A DNA stretch of 64,000 bases from Herbaspirillum sp. CF444 (GCF_000282135.1 NZ_AKJW01000061.1:1-64000); one strand, 5' to 3'. Numbered from the stretch's first letter, positions 18,558-27,466 are shown. Notes: generated by a model not told the origin, from the letters alone. Numbers and translations: made by a program.

Positions 18558-18572
18558 ATCGGTTTTTCCGAT
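18558..18572. promoter_or_regulatory. Candidate LysR operator
   Basis: ATCGG-TTTTT-CCGAT is a perfect inverted repeat containing the LysR T-N11-A core. It lies in the divergent region between the LysR gene and the PACE pump gene. A second, looser pair TTATCC/GGATAA occurs at 18584-18589 and 18605-18610. Confidence 0.5.
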
Positions 18573-18645
18573 GATTAATGATTTTATCCTATCAGATTAA
18601 GTGGGGATAATCGCCTTCATCGATTGGAAAGAGAAGGAGAGCGCC

Positions 18646-19104
18646 ATGACGCTGGAAAAAACCTTGTACGAACGCTTTTTGCACGCCGTCCTGTTCGAGC
18701 TGGTGGCGCTGTTGCTGTGCGCGCCGGTGATGTCCTGGCTGTTGGGGGTATCGTTTGCCCACGCGGGTTTGCTGACGCTGATGATTTCGCTGGTGGCGAT
18801 GACCTGGAACGTGATCTTCAACAGCATGTTCGATCGCCTGGAGCGTCGCTGGAAGGCTAAGGCAGCGCCGGCGACACGTGGAGAGCCGCGGCGCTTTTCG
18901 GTGCGCATCGTGCATGCGCTGATCTTCGAAGCCGGCCTGATCCTCGCCGTGGTGCCGATGGCGGCGTGGTGGCTGGATATCGGCCTGATTGAGGCTTTCG
19001 TGCTGGATATTGGCCTGGTGTTGTTTTTTCTTCCCTACACGCTGGCGTTCAACTGGTGCTACGACAAGGTGCGCGCCGGCATGCTGAGGAATGCGGCCTG
19101 CTGA
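18646..19104 (+). CDS. PACE-family biocide/polyamine efflux transporter
   Basis: This 152-aa inner-membrane protein has four hydrophobic helices in two homologous halves. Each half opens with the family motif: RFLHAVLFE near residue 10 and RIVHALIFE near residue 85. The glutamate of the first copy is the proton-coupling residue in AceI. Such pumps export chlorhexidine and short diamines. AAGGAG supports ATG 18646 over an upstream frame at 18601. The divergent LysR gene is the expected regulator. Confidence 0.88.
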   Translation: MTLEKTLYERFLHAVLFELVALLLCAPVMSWLLGVSFAHAGLLTLMISLVAMTWNVIFNSMFDRLERRWKAKAAPATRGEPRRFSVRIVHALIFEAGLILAVVPMAAWWLDIGLIEAFVLDIGLVLFFLPYTLAFNWCYDKVRAGMLRNAAC

Positions 19105-19264
19105 TCATCCTTGTCAACCCGATTTACAAGTAAGGCGCTGATCTGCGGATTCGGCGCCTTTTTTCCGTTCGGCTCAGCGCGATTGCGGAGGACGGTTGAT
19201 TAGCGTAGATTCTCGGGCAAACTCGGCTGCGCAGAGGTGCAGTCTGTGCCGACAGGAAAACAAC

Positions 19265-20476
19265 ATGAAAATCATCAATCGCGTACGCAAGGCAAATTCC
19301 GGGCGCGATCCGGAACGGCTGGCGATGAAATATGCGGCGCTGCGCACGGACCCCTTCGTCTTCCTGCGCGGAACCTGCCATCTCTTCTACGACCGCCTGC
19401 CCAAGAGCGGCATCTTCGCTTCGTCGCCGTCGGTCTGGTGCTGCGGCGATCTGCATCTGGAAAATTTCGGCAGCTACAAAGGCGATAACCGGCTGGCCTA
19501 TTTCGACGTCAACGATTTTGATGAAGCGGCCATGGCGCCGGCGACATGGGAATTGTCGCGTTTCATCGTCAGTATCCTGGTGGCGGCGCCTTCGCTGGGT
19601 TTGTCGCACGCCGACGCCGCAATGCTGGCCGAGCATTTTATCGACGCCTATGTCGCGGCCCTCGCGCTCGGCAAGGCGCGCTGGGTCGAACGCGAGACCA
19701 GTTCCGGCATGGTCGGCGCCTTGCTGGAGCAGGTGAGACTACGCTCGCGTGTCGAGTTTCTCGACAAGCGCACGCAACGAAAAGGCCGTCAGCGTCGCCT
19801 CCGCATCGACGGCAAGAAACTGCTGCAGGTATCCGACGAGCAGCGGCACAAGATACATGCCTTCCTCGACACATTCGCGCACGGCCAGGCGCAGCCGGGT
19901 TTTTACAAGATCCTCGACGTGGCGCGTCGGGTTGCCGGTACCGGCAGTCTGGGCGTGGAGCGTTACGCCATTCTGGTCGAGGGCAAAGGCTCGCCCGATC
20001 AAAACTATCTGCTGGATCTGAAACAGGCTTTGCCGTCCTCGATTGCAGGCCATCTCGGACATCTTCAGCCGCGCTGGCGCCACGAGGCGGAACGTGTGGT
20101 CGCCCTGCAGCGGCGCATGCAGGCGGTGTCGATTGCGTTTTTGCATGCCGTTGAAATCGGTGAACAGTCCTACGTGCTGCGCGCCTTGCAGCCGATTGAG
20201 GACCGCGTGCCGCTGGCGGGACAGAAGCATCATCTCGATCATCTGATCGGCGTGATCACGGTCATGGGGCAATGCGTGGCCTGGTCGCAGTTGCGTAGCG
20301 GGGGGCGCGACGGTTCGGCCATCGCGGATGAACTCATCGACTTTTCAGCAGGCAAGAAATGGCGCAGCAAACTGCTGCCGGCCTGCGCCGAACTGGCAGT
20401 CGAAGTGCAGCAGGACTGGCGGACGTACTGCGAGGCTTACGACGACGGCGTGTTCAGGCTGGACCGGCCGGATTGA
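19265..20476 (+). CDS. DUF2252 family protein (kinase-like fold)
   Basis: The 403-aa product shows the DUF2252 landmarks CGDLHLENFG and FDVNDFDEA, which resemble the catalytic loop and metal-binding Asp of aminoglycoside phosphotransferase-like kinases. Later landmarks are LVEGKGSPDQNYLLDLKQA and LQPIEDR. No signal peptide or membrane segment is seen. AGGA lies ahead of ATG 19265. The substrate of this family is unknown; a small-molecule kinase is plausible. Confidence 0.85.
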   Translation: MKIINRVRKANSGRDPERLAMKYAALRTDPFVFLRGTCHLFYDRLPKSGIFASSPSVWCCGDLHLENFGSYKGDNRLAYFDVNDFDEAAMAPATWELSRFIVSILVAAPSLGLSHADAAMLAEHFIDAYVAALALGKARWVERETSSGMVGALLEQVRLRSRVEFLDKRTQRKGRQRRLRIDGKKLLQVSDEQRHKIHAFLDTFAHGQAQPGFYKILDVARRVAGTGSLGVERYAILVEGKGSPDQNYLLDLKQALPSSIAGHLGHLQPRWRHEAERVVALQRRMQAVSIAFLHAVEIGEQSYVLRALQPIEDRVPLAGQKHHLDHLIGVITVMGQCVAWSQLRSGGRDGSAIADELIDFSAGKKWRSKLLPACAELAVEVQQDWRTYCEAYDDGVFRLDRPD

Positions 20477-20490
20477 TTCGCACGGACTTG

Positions 20491-20520
20491 ATCCGCGTGA
20501 TACCGCCTGATACCGCGTGA
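20491..20520. repeat. Three tandem 10-bp repeats in the mgtC-like promoter region
   Basis: ATCCGCGTGA, TACCGCCTGA and TACCGCGTGA stand in a row and end directly at a TATAAA box (20521-20526). The spacing equals one helical turn, so the repeats face one side of the DNA. Confidence 0.5.
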
Positions 20521-20580
20521 TATAAAGGGCAATCATCCTGGTCGCCTGAGCGTTCTTCGATCCACTTCACCCGAAAACCC

Positions 20581-21330
20581 ATGACTTCATTCGATCATCT
20601 TTTTTCTCTGTACTGGTCTGGGCCTGCGCTGGATGCCAGCTTGCGGCTGGTGGGCGATCTGCTGGGAGCGCTGCTGCTGGGCGCACTGGTCGGGTATGAG
20701 CGGTTCTATCACGGCCACGCGGCAGGCATGCGTACCTATGGCGTCGTTTGCATGGCGTCCGCGGCGCTGGTTGCCATCGTCGGTCATCCCGATGTCTGGT
20801 TCGGCGGCCATGTCGGCATGGCGACCGCGGCGCCTGATCCGACGCGCGTGATACAGGGCATCGTCACCGGCATCGGTTTTCTTGGCGCCGGCGTGATCGT
20901 GCACGAGCAATACTCGACCCATGGACTGACTACCGCTGCTTCCATCTGGGCATCGTCGGCGATCGGCATCCTGATCGGCGTGCAACTTTATCCGACGGCG
21001 ATCGGCCTCGCCTTGCTGTCGAGCGCGTGCATGGCGCTGGGCGGCAAGATCGAAAATCGCCTGCCTTCGCAGGAAGGCATCGCGGTCATGCTGGAGTTCG
21101 ACAAAGACGCGGTTCCGGATGCCCCCATGCTGACCACGCTTGCCCGGGAGCAGGGATGGCGCATCGGCCGGCGTTCGTTTTCGGTGGTCAGGCGCGCGCA
21201 GAAGATTGAATGGCATTTCATCGCGGTCATCGTCAATCGCGCCGTCGCAGAACCGATTGTCGGTTTTTCCGAAAAACTCCAGGCCATGCCTGGCGTCACC
21301 GGATTCCAGCTGACGCACGCGCGCGGCTAG
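20581..21330 (+). CDS. MgtC/SapB family membrane protein
   Basis: This 249-aa inner-membrane protein has about five hydrophobic helices in the first 150 residues. MgtC motifs are present: ALVGYERFYHGHAAGMRTYG, GIGFLGAGVIV and GLTTAASIWASSAIGI. A soluble ACT-like domain of about 80 residues follows. MgtC proteins help growth at low magnesium and modulate ATP synthase in pathogens; in free-living relatives the role is less clear. It stands alone in the plus orientation. Confidence 0.9.
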   Translation: MTSFDHLFSLYWSGPALDASLRLVGDLLGALLLGALVGYERFYHGHAAGMRTYGVVCMASAALVAIVGHPDVWFGGHVGMATAAPDPTRVIQGIVTGIGFLGAGVIVHEQYSTHGLTTAASIWASSAIGILIGVQLYPTAIGLALLSSACMALGGKIENRLPSQEGIAVMLEFDKDAVPDAPMLTTLAREQGWRIGRRSFSVVRRAQKIEWHFIAVIVNRAVAEPIVGFSEKLQAMPGVTGFQLTHARG

Positions 21331-21349
21331 TGGCCCCATCCCGCTTTTT

Positions 21350-22216
21350 TTACGATTGCTTCGAATTGTCGTCGAAGAGCGCGATGATGGCGTCGGCAAC
21401 AGCACGAACGCGCGCCGTGCGCCTGACGTCTTCATGCAAGACAATCCACAGCTTTCGCTTGATCGGGCAGGCCGGCGAGGCGATGCGGATCAGGCCGGAG
21501 GAACGGCTCCCAAAATAATCCGGCAGGACGGCCACGCCTTCACCGGCATTGGCTGCTTCGAACAATACGCTGAGGTCGTTGCTGCGCAGCCGGTACCGTC
21601 GGTCTCCCTTGATGGCGTCGAGCCATTTTTGTTGCGGCGTGTCCTGTAATCCATCGTTGTAACCCAGAAACTCCCAGGCATCCGGAGACAGGTTTTTCAG
21701 ATAACGCCGGTGGGCGTACAAGCCGTAATGGATGACGGCAATCGTGCGAACCGCCAGGCCCGGAGAGCTTGGCCGCTGAAATCTCAGGGCGATATCGGCT
21801 TCCCGGCGCGTGAGGTCGACCAGGCGGGACTCCGCCAGCAGCTCGATCTCTATTCCCGGAAGATGCCTGAGTGCTTTTTGCAGACGCGGCGCCAGCAGGC
21901 AAGTCGTGATCGCGGGCGGCGCCGACACGCGAACAATGCCGTCCAAGGCGGTAGACCCGGTCGTCGCTCGCATCAAGGCGTGCATGTCGGCTTCCAGCTT
22001 GCGTGCATGGGGAACCATGTTTTCACCGTCGGAGGTCAGCGCCCAGCCTTTTGGAAAGCGATCGAAAAGGCGAATCTTCAACGCGCTTTCCAGCGTGTCG
22101 ATGCGACGGGCGACGGTGGTGTGTTCCACGCCCAACGCCCGGGCTGCACCCGTGAGCGTCGAGGCGTCGACCAGCGCAAGAAAAAAACGGAAGTGGTCCC
22201 AGTCAGGCGATTTCAT
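21350..22216 (-). CDS. LysR-family transcriptional regulator
   Basis: This 288-aa regulator has a LysR winged helix at residues 1-62 (TLTGAARALGVEHTTVARRIDTLE). The variant VEHTTVARRI is typical of the subgroup with AphB/DsdC-like single-gene targets. I start at ATG 22216; an upstream frame to 22309 lacks family sequence. A perfect palindrome sits 2 bp upstream of the start. The divergent lipocalin-like gene is the likely target. Confidence 0.9.
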   Translation of the reverse strand: MKSPDWDHFRFFLALVDASTLTGAARALGVEHTTVARRIDTLESALKIRLFDRFPKGWALTSDGENMVPHARKLEADMHALMRATTGSTALDGIVRVSAPPAITTCLLAPRLQKALRHLPGIEIELLAESRLVDLTRREADIALRFQRPSSPGLAVRTIAVIHYGLYAHRRYLKNLSPDAWEFLGYNDGLQDTPQQKWLDAIKGDRRYRLRSNDLSVLFEAANAGEGVAVLPDYFGSRSSGLIRIASPACPIKRKLWIVLHEDVRRTARVRAVADAIIALFDDNSKQS

Positions 22217-22217
22217 C

Positions 22218-22231
22218 GTGCAATTATGCAC
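22218..22231. promoter_or_regulatory. Candidate LysR operator at the regulator's own start
   Basis: GTGCA-ATTA-TGCAC is a perfect inverted repeat placed directly in front of the LysR start codon, in the region shared with the divergent lipocalin-like gene. Confidence 0.45.
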
Positions 22232-22348
22232 TGACGATGTGCGATAGTCTCCAATTTCGCTCTGATAAAAAGATCGGTATCGTTTGCCGTCTCGCATGAC
22301 AAAGCTCATGTCGGGATGACGCCAACTTATCTTTCTGAGGAGTGCGAA

Positions 22349-22882
22349 GTGAAAACGAATGTCAAATTCATGCTGGCAAGTGTCGCCGTCTGCCTGTATC
22401 CGCTCGGCACATTTGCCGGGCAGGTCTTGCCGGCAGAGTTCGAGGGTGTCTGGTCAATGACGTCCGCCTATGAAATCAAGGCCGACGGCACGCGCACCAC
22501 CAACTACGGGGAGCATCCCAATGGCCTGCTGATGATCGACAAAAGCGGCCGCTACTCGCTGCAGATATTTCGACCAAATCGTCCAAAGTTTGCGTCAGGC
22601 GACAAGACGCGCGGCACTCCGGAGGAATATCGTGAGGCGGCGCTGGGGTCCAGTACGCATACGGGCTGGCTTTCCATTGATGCGGCGAAGGGGCAGCTGA
22701 CGTTCAGGATCGATGCCGCTTCCTATCCGAACTGGGAAGGCACGCAGCAAGTGCGCGAATATATTTTCAAGGATGGTGTCCTTACCTATGGCGTGCCGGC
22801 AAGCGCCTCCGGAAATGGAACGGTTGCTTATTCAGTCTGGCAACACTTGCCGCATGAACAATTTAGCCATTCCGCCAGGTGA
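22349..22882 (+). CDS. Exported lipocalin-like protein
   Basis: The 177-aa product starts at GTG 22349, 6 nt after GAGGAG. This gives a clean signal peptide (KFMLASVAVCLYPLGTFAG). A longer frame from 22316 would spoil it. The mature part begins EFEGVWSMTSAYEIKADG and carries GRYSLQIFRPNRPKFASGDK, the pattern of lipocalin-like domain proteins that bind small hydrophobic ligands. It is divergent from a LysR gene, so expression is probably inducible. Confidence 0.7.
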   Translation: MKTNVKFMLASVAVCLYPLGTFAGQVLPAEFEGVWSMTSAYEIKADGTRTTNYGEHPNGLLMIDKSGRYSLQIFRPNRPKFASGDKTRGTPEEYREAALGSSTHTGWLSIDAAKGQLTFRIDAASYPNWEGTQQVREYIFKDGVLTYGVPASASGNGTVAYSVWQHLPHEQFSHSAR

Positions 22883-22894
22883 TAAGAAAGAGAT

Positions 22895-22927
22895 AAAAAA
22901 ACCGCCCTGACTGCAGGCGGCTTTTTT
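22895..22927. terminator. Bidirectional intrinsic terminator
   Basis: A-tract, GC stem (CCGC...GCGG with an inner CTG/CAG) and T-tract lie between the convergent lipocalin-like and MFS genes. The flanking A and T runs allow it to work on both strands. Confidence 0.8.
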
Positions 22928-22941
22928 ATGAGACAGCGGGA

Positions 22942-24270
22942 TTACTTCTCGGCAGGTTCGCGGAAGTAAATGCGTTTCGGCAAAGCCCACAGCAACAGTG
23001 CCGCGCCGAGCAGGCATTCCAGCGCCACCACGTACAGGCCCAGCGATGCGCTGCCGGTGATGTCGCGGATCTTGCCGACCATGTAGGGCGTGATGATGCC
23101 GCCCAACTGGCCGACCGAGTTGATCAATGCAATGCCGCCTGCGGCAGCGGCGCCGGTCAGCACGCGCGGCGGCAGGATCCAGAACAGGCCGATGCCGGCG
23201 ATGATGCCGGTGGCGGCAAACGACAGGCCGACCACCAGCACCAGCGTGTTGTCGCCGAAGTAGGCGCTCACCGCATAACCGAGGGCGCCGGCCAGCGCGC
23301 AGCCGGCCAGATGCCAGCGGCGCTCGCCGGTGCGGTCCGAGCTGCGGCCGATCAGGATCATGCCGATGGCGGCGCACAGGTAAGGGATCACCGTGATCAG
23401 GCCGATGATGAAGGTATCGTCGGTGCCGGCGGTCTTGATCAATTGCGGCATCCAGAACACCAGGCCGTAGATGCCCGACGCCAGCACCAGATAGATCAGC
23501 GACATGGTGATGGTCGACGGTTGCTTCAGCGCGTCGCGGAAGGAGTGCACCGCTTCGCTCTTCGGTTCGGCCGCGAGGCGGGCCAGCAGCAGTTTCTTTT
23601 CCTCGTCCTTCAGCCAGCGCGCATCTTCGATCTTGTTGTCGATGACGATCCAGCAGATCACGCCGAGCACGATCGACGGAATGCCTTCCAGCAGGAACAG
23701 CCATTGCCAGCCGTGCAGCGCGCTCACGCCGTGGGTGAACTTCATGATGCCGCCCGAGATCGGACCGCCGATCATGCCGCAAACGGCAATCGCCGCCATG
23801 AACAGCGAGTTGATGCGGCCGCGACGCTGCGACGGGAACCAGTTGGTGAAGAAGTACAGGGCGCCGGGAACGAAGCCGGCTTCCAGGCTGCCGATGAGGA
23901 AGCGCAGGATGTAGAAACCGGTTTCATTGGTGACGAACATCATCGCCGCCGAGGCGATGCCCCAGGTGACCATGATGCGAGCGATCCAGCGTTTCGGACC
24001 GACCTTGTGCAGGATCATGTTGCTGGGAATTTCGAACAGGAAGTAGCCGACAAAAAAGATGCTTGCGCCGAGGCCGTAGACGGCGTCGGAGAAACCGAGG
24101 TCTTGCTGCATCTGCAGCTTGGCGAAGCTGATGTTGACGCGGTCCAGGTAAGCAAACACAAAGCAGATCACCAGCAGCGGCACGAAGCGCAGGGTGATGC
24201 GGCGGTAAAGACTGGATTCCTGGATATCCTGCATGTCTTGTGACGGGGCCGGATAGGGGACTGCTGCCAT
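22942..24270 (-). CDS. MFS transporter, anion:cation symporter (sugar-acid type)
   Basis: This 442-aa inner-membrane symporter has 12 predicted helices. Family landmarks include FAYLDRVNISFAKLQM, GYFLFEIPSNMILHKVGPKRWIAR and RFLIGSLEAGFVPGALYFFTNWFP. The ACS family takes up hexonates, galactonate, phthalate and related organic anions. AGAGGAG precedes the ATG. It is the third gene after an FAH-family hydrolase and an SDR dehydrogenase, so it probably imports the sugar acid those enzymes degrade. Confidence 0.9.
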   Translation of the reverse strand: MAAVPYPAPSQDMQDIQESSLYRRITLRFVPLLVICFVFAYLDRVNISFAKLQMQQDLGFSDAVYGLGASIFFVGYFLFEIPSNMILHKVGPKRWIARIMVTWGIASAAMMFVTNETGFYILRFLIGSLEAGFVPGALYFFTNWFPSQRRGRINSLFMAAIAVCGMIGGPISGGIMKFTHGVSALHGWQWLFLLEGIPSIVLGVICWIVIDNKIEDARWLKDEEKKLLLARLAAEPKSEAVHSFRDALKQPSTITMSLIYLVLASGIYGLVFWMPQLIKTAGTDDTFIIGLITVIPYLCAAIGMILIGRSSDRTGERRWHLAGCALAGALGYAVSAYFGDNTLVLVVGLSFAATGIIAGIGLFWILPPRVLTGAAAAGGIALINSVGQLGGIITPYMVGKIRDITGSASLGLYVVALECLLGAALLLWALPKRIYFREPAEK

Positions 24271-24429
24271 TTCATTTCTCCTCTGTTTTTAAAGACGCAA
24301 CCGGCCGCCGGCGGTGCTTGCGGCAGCGTCGGGAGACAGGCTGGAAATATTGTTATTTTTGGGGATGGCGCGGCACATGTTCAATGTGCCGCGGCTGCAT
24401 CCGTATAGGTACGACTGTTTCTTGCGGGA

Positions 24430-25182
24430 TCAGTAAGTCGCGCGACCGCCCGACAGGTCGAAGACCGAGCCGGTGGTGAACGAATTTTCTTCCGAGACCA
24501 GCCACGTCACCATCGCCGCGATTTCTTCCACCTTGACGAAGCGTCCGCGCGGGATCTTCGACAGCATGTAGTCGATGTGCGCCTGGGTGCATTGCTCCAG
24601 GATGCGGGTTTGCGCCGCCGCCGGCGTGATCGCGTTGACGGCGATGTTCTTGGTGGCGGTTTCCTTGCCGAGGCTCTTGGTCAGGGCGATCAGGCCGGCT
24701 TTGGCGGCGCTGTAGGCCGATGCGGTCGGATTGCCTTCCTTGCCGGCGATCGAGGCGACGTTGACGATGCGGCCGTAGTTCTGCGCGATCATGCGTTGCA
24801 CGACCACCTGATTGACGTAGAACGCGCCGTTCAGATCGATGTCGATGACGCGGCGCCATTCTTCCGGCGAGTACTCCGCAACCAGGCCGTTCTGACCGGC
24901 GATGCCGGCGCTGTGCACCAGCACGTCGATCGATTGGGTCACTTTTTCGGTGGCTTCGATGGCGCGCTGTACGGCAGCCTGATCGCCGATGTTGACGACC
25001 ACGGTTTCGACGTTGCCGAGCGGCTCCAGCCTGGCGCGCGCTTCTTGCAAGACTTTTTCATCCATATCCCACAGGACGACTTTGGCCTTGCCTTGCAGCA
25101 GGCGTTCGGCGATGGCAAAGCCGATGCCCTGCGCGCCGCCGGTAACGATCGCGCTGCGACCCTGGAAATCGTAGTGATTCAT
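24430..25182 (-). CDS. SDR dehydrogenase, probably 2-keto-3-deoxy-sugar-acid dehydrogenase
   Basis: This classical short-chain dehydrogenase has 250 aa. Nucleotide motif TGGAQGIG is at 14-21 and Asp39 after the second strand suggests NAD. The catalytic residues are Ser144, Tyr157 and Lys161. It sits between an FAH-family hydrolase and an ACS transporter. This pairing is characteristic of the late steps of the non-phosphorylative L-fucose/L-rhamnose pathway: oxidation of 2-keto-3-deoxy-L-fuconate to the 2,4-diketo acid, then hydrolysis. That assignment is inferred from context. Confidence 0.88.
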   Translation of the reverse strand: MNHYDFQGRSAIVTGGAQGIGFAIAERLLQGKAKVVLWDMDEKVLQEARARLEPLGNVETVVVNIGDQAAVQRAIEATEKVTQSIDVLVHSAGIAGQNGLVAEYSPEEWRRVIDIDLNGAFYVNQVVVQRMIAQNYGRIVNVASIAGKEGNPTASAYSAAKAGLIALTKSLGKETATKNIAVNAITPAAAQTRILEQCTQAHIDYMLSKIPRGRFVKVEEIAAMVTWLVSEENSFTTGSVFDLSGGRATY

Positions 25183-25334
25183 GTTGACTCCGTTCTCTTT
25201 GCTCTTGAGGAAACCCGTATTGTTTTGTCTGCCTTCTGCGGGCAGTTTTTAGCGCTCGAATCTGTGGTTGCATCGTGGCGAGACCATCAGCCAATACTGG
25301 CCAATGGTCTCGCGGTAGAAGCAGGGAGCAGGTA

Positions 25335-26180
25335 TCAAGCGTTAACAGTCTTTTGTTGCTGCTCGCCCAGGCCTTCGATGCCCAGGCGCATGGTTTGACC
25401 CGCAACCAGATAGACCGGATTCGGCTTGACGCCCATGCCGACGCCTGGAGGCGTGCCGGTCGAGATCACGTCGCCGGGCTGCAGGCTCATGAATTTGCTC
25501 AGGTAGGAAATGATGAACGGCACGTTGAAAATCATCGTGTTGGTGTTGCCGTTCTGGTAGCGCTTGCCGTCGACTTCCAGCCACAGTTGCAGGTTGTTCG
25601 GATTGGCGATTTCATCGCGCGTCACCAGCCATGGGCCGATCGGACCGAAGGTGTCGCAACCCTTGCCCTTGTCCCAGGTGCCGCCGCGTTCGGTCTGGAA
25701 TTCGCGCTCGGAGACGTCGTTGACGACGCAGTAGCCGGCGATGTGCGACAGCGCATCTTTCTCTTCGATGTACGAGGCAGCCTTGCCGATGACCACGCCC
25801 AGCTCGACTTCCCAGTCGGTCTTCCTGGAGCCGCGCGGAATCTTGACGTCGTCGTTGGGACCGACCACGGCCGACGTCCACTTGTTGAACACGACCGGTT
25901 CGGCAGGGATGGGAAGGTTGGATTCGGCGGCGTGATCGGCGTAGTTCAGGCCGATGCAGATGAATTTGCCGATGTTGCCGACGCAGGCGCCGATACGCGG
26001 GTTGCCGTCCACCACCGGAAGGCTTTGCAGATCCAGCGCACGAATCTTGGCGATGGTGGCGTCGTCCAGCGCTGCGCCGTTGATGTCCTTGACGTGCGCC
26101 GACAGATCGCGAATCTTGCCGGCCTGATCCAGGATGCCTGGCTTTTCTTGGCCGACAGGGCCGTAACGAAGTAATTTCAT
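25335..26180 (-). CDS. Fumarylacetoacetate hydrolase family protein, probable 2,4-diketo-3-deoxy-sugar-acid hydrolase
   Basis: The 281-aa enzyme has an N-terminal cap (MKLLRYGPVGQEKPG) and the FAH core with FICIGLNYADHAAE, the metal-binding WEVELGVVIGK and GDVISTGTPPGVGMG. Such enzymes cleave C-C bonds of diketo acids with a divalent metal. AGGAAG supports ATG 26180. It is the first gene of a three-gene operon with the SDR and MFS genes, consistent with cleavage of a 2,4-diketo-3-deoxy sugar acid to pyruvate and a hydroxy acid. Acylpyruvase activity is an alternative. Confidence 0.88.
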   Translation of the reverse strand: MKLLRYGPVGQEKPGILDQAGKIRDLSAHVKDINGAALDDATIAKIRALDLQSLPVVDGNPRIGACVGNIGKFICIGLNYADHAAESNLPIPAEPVVFNKWTSAVVGPNDDVKIPRGSRKTDWEVELGVVIGKAASYIEEKDALSHIAGYCVVNDVSEREFQTERGGTWDKGKGCDTFGPIGPWLVTRDEIANPNNLQLWLEVDGKRYQNGNTNTMIFNVPFIISYLSKFMSLQPGDVISTGTPPGVGMGVKPNPVYLVAGQTMRLGIEGLGEQQQKTVNA

Positions 26181-26493
26181 TGCTCTTCCTTTGGTGGTTG
26201 ATCTAAAGAATGAAGCGCCATCTTGGCAAATGTGTGGCACGTAGTCCTGCTTGGGAATCGAGATAATACCAATTAATTGGTAAGACCATCAAACAACTTT
26301 GCCGCCGTTCAGGTGAAAATTTATAAAGCGTGGGTCTGAAACATTGCAATTCTTTTATCTCTGAACTTCACCTTTCCTTCTTTTTTATTGCGCAAATAAA
26401 TGTTTGCAATTTACAACTTTTGTTTTGCCGGTTGTGTATCGAATGTCTTGCTATTGCGCTGGGCGGCGATCGGACGAATAAGTCGTTGCACAC
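26181..26493. other. Intergenic region, 313 bp
   Basis: This holds the control region of the FAH operon, including a 16-bp palindrome (26267-26282), then AT-rich DNA without a credible gene up to the 3' end of the next hydrolase gene. Confidence 0.6.
26267..26282. promoter_or_regulatory. Candidate operator of the sugar-acid operon
   Basis: TACCAATTAATTGGTA is a perfect 16-bp palindrome 86 bp upstream of the FAH gene start. Half-sites ACCAA/TTGGT resemble those used by GntR-type regulators of sugar-acid genes. No regulator gene adjoins it, so the binding protein must be encoded elsewhere. Confidence 0.55.
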
Positions 26494-27393
26494 TCAGGCG
26501 TTGAAAAAGCGTTGCAGTTCGTCGGCGACGGCGTCCGGCATTTCTTCCGGCATGTAGTGGCCGCAATTTTCCAGAATGCCGCCGCGCACGTCGGTCGCGA
26601 TCGTGCGTAAGGTATTAAGCAGCGCATCTTTGACGCCGTGTTCCGCGCCCATGGCGAGGATCGGCATGGCCAGCGTTTTCTCGCCGCGGCTGCGGCTTTG
26701 TGCGAGACCTTCCGTGCCGAAGGCGATGCGGTAATACGACAAGGCCGCGCGTATTGCGCCGGGTGCGGAAAAGACGCGCTCATATTCATCCAGGTCGGCC
26801 GGCGTGATGGCCCAGCGCTTGGCCGCCTTGGTGTGGAACAGATGGCTGAGGAAGGCGCGTTCATGTCCTTGCAGCAAAATCTCCGGCAGATCGTCGAGGC
26901 GGTTGAATGCGAAATGCCAGGTTCTCGTATTGACTTCAGTCGAAGGGATCCCTGCAGGAGGGGGAGGCGTGATGCCGGGGAGGGCTGCATCGAACAGGGC
27001 CAGCCTGCGGATATCGTCCGGCCAGTCTGCGGCATAGGCGTGGCCGATCCAGGTGCCGATGTCGTGTCCGGCGACATCGAGCGGACCGTGATCAAGCAGC
27101 CTGAGCGTGCCGGCGAATGCGTGCAGGTCGGCGGCGACGGTCTTCAGGTCGTATCCTGATGCGGGTTTGTCGGAGTCGCCCATGCCGCGCGGATCGATGG
27201 CGATGACGCGACGTCCGCCGGCGACCAGCAAAGGCATGACCAGACGCCATGCGTACCAGCTTTGCGGCCAGCCCGGAATGAGCAGGATCGGTGCGCCGCT
27301 GCCGCCTTCGACGTAATGCAGGCGCACGCCGTTGACGCGTGCGCTGCCGTGGTGGAAGTCGTTCCAGAATGTGGTGGGAGAGAATGTTTGCAT
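26494..27393 (-). CDS. Alpha/beta hydrolase, epoxide-hydrolase-like
   Basis: This cytoplasmic 299-aa enzyme has the oxyanion motif PGWPQ at 40-44 and a nucleophile elbow AGHDIG with Asp111, which points to an epoxide hydrolase or dehalogenase. The C-terminal ENCGHYMPEE supplies the catalytic histidine. No signal peptide is visible, unlike the hydrolase at 8730-9764. The TetR gene lies just upstream on the same strand, and matching operators stand in front of both genes. The natural substrate is unknown. Confidence 0.9.
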   Translation of the reverse strand: MQTFSPTTFWNDFHHGSARVNGVRLHYVEGGSGAPILLIPGWPQSWYAWRLVMPLLVAGGRRVIAIDPRGMGDSDKPASGYDLKTVAADLHAFAGTLRLLDHGPLDVAGHDIGTWIGHAYAADWPDDIRRLALFDAALPGITPPPPAGIPSTEVNTRTWHFAFNRLDDLPEILLQGHERAFLSHLFHTKAAKRWAITPADLDEYERVFSAPGAIRAALSYYRIAFGTEGLAQSRSRGEKTLAMPILAMGAEHGVKDALLNTLRTIATDVRGGILENCGHYMPEEMPDAVADELQRFFNA

Positions 27394-27433
27394 GATGGAT
27401 TCTTTGGTTCGGGTTGAGGGAGTTCATTAAATA

Positions 27434-27449
27434 GGAAGCGAATGTTTCC
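27434..27449. promoter_or_regulatory. TetR operator, copy in front of the hydrolase gene
   Basis: The inverted-repeat element here matches 13 of 16 positions of the site at 28095-28110, with arms GGAA and TTCC and the shared TGTTTCC. It lies 41 bp upstream of the hydrolase start, just ahead of a TATTTA box on the minus strand. Confidence 0.65.
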
Positions 27450-27466
27450 TAAATTGGTAAAATTTT

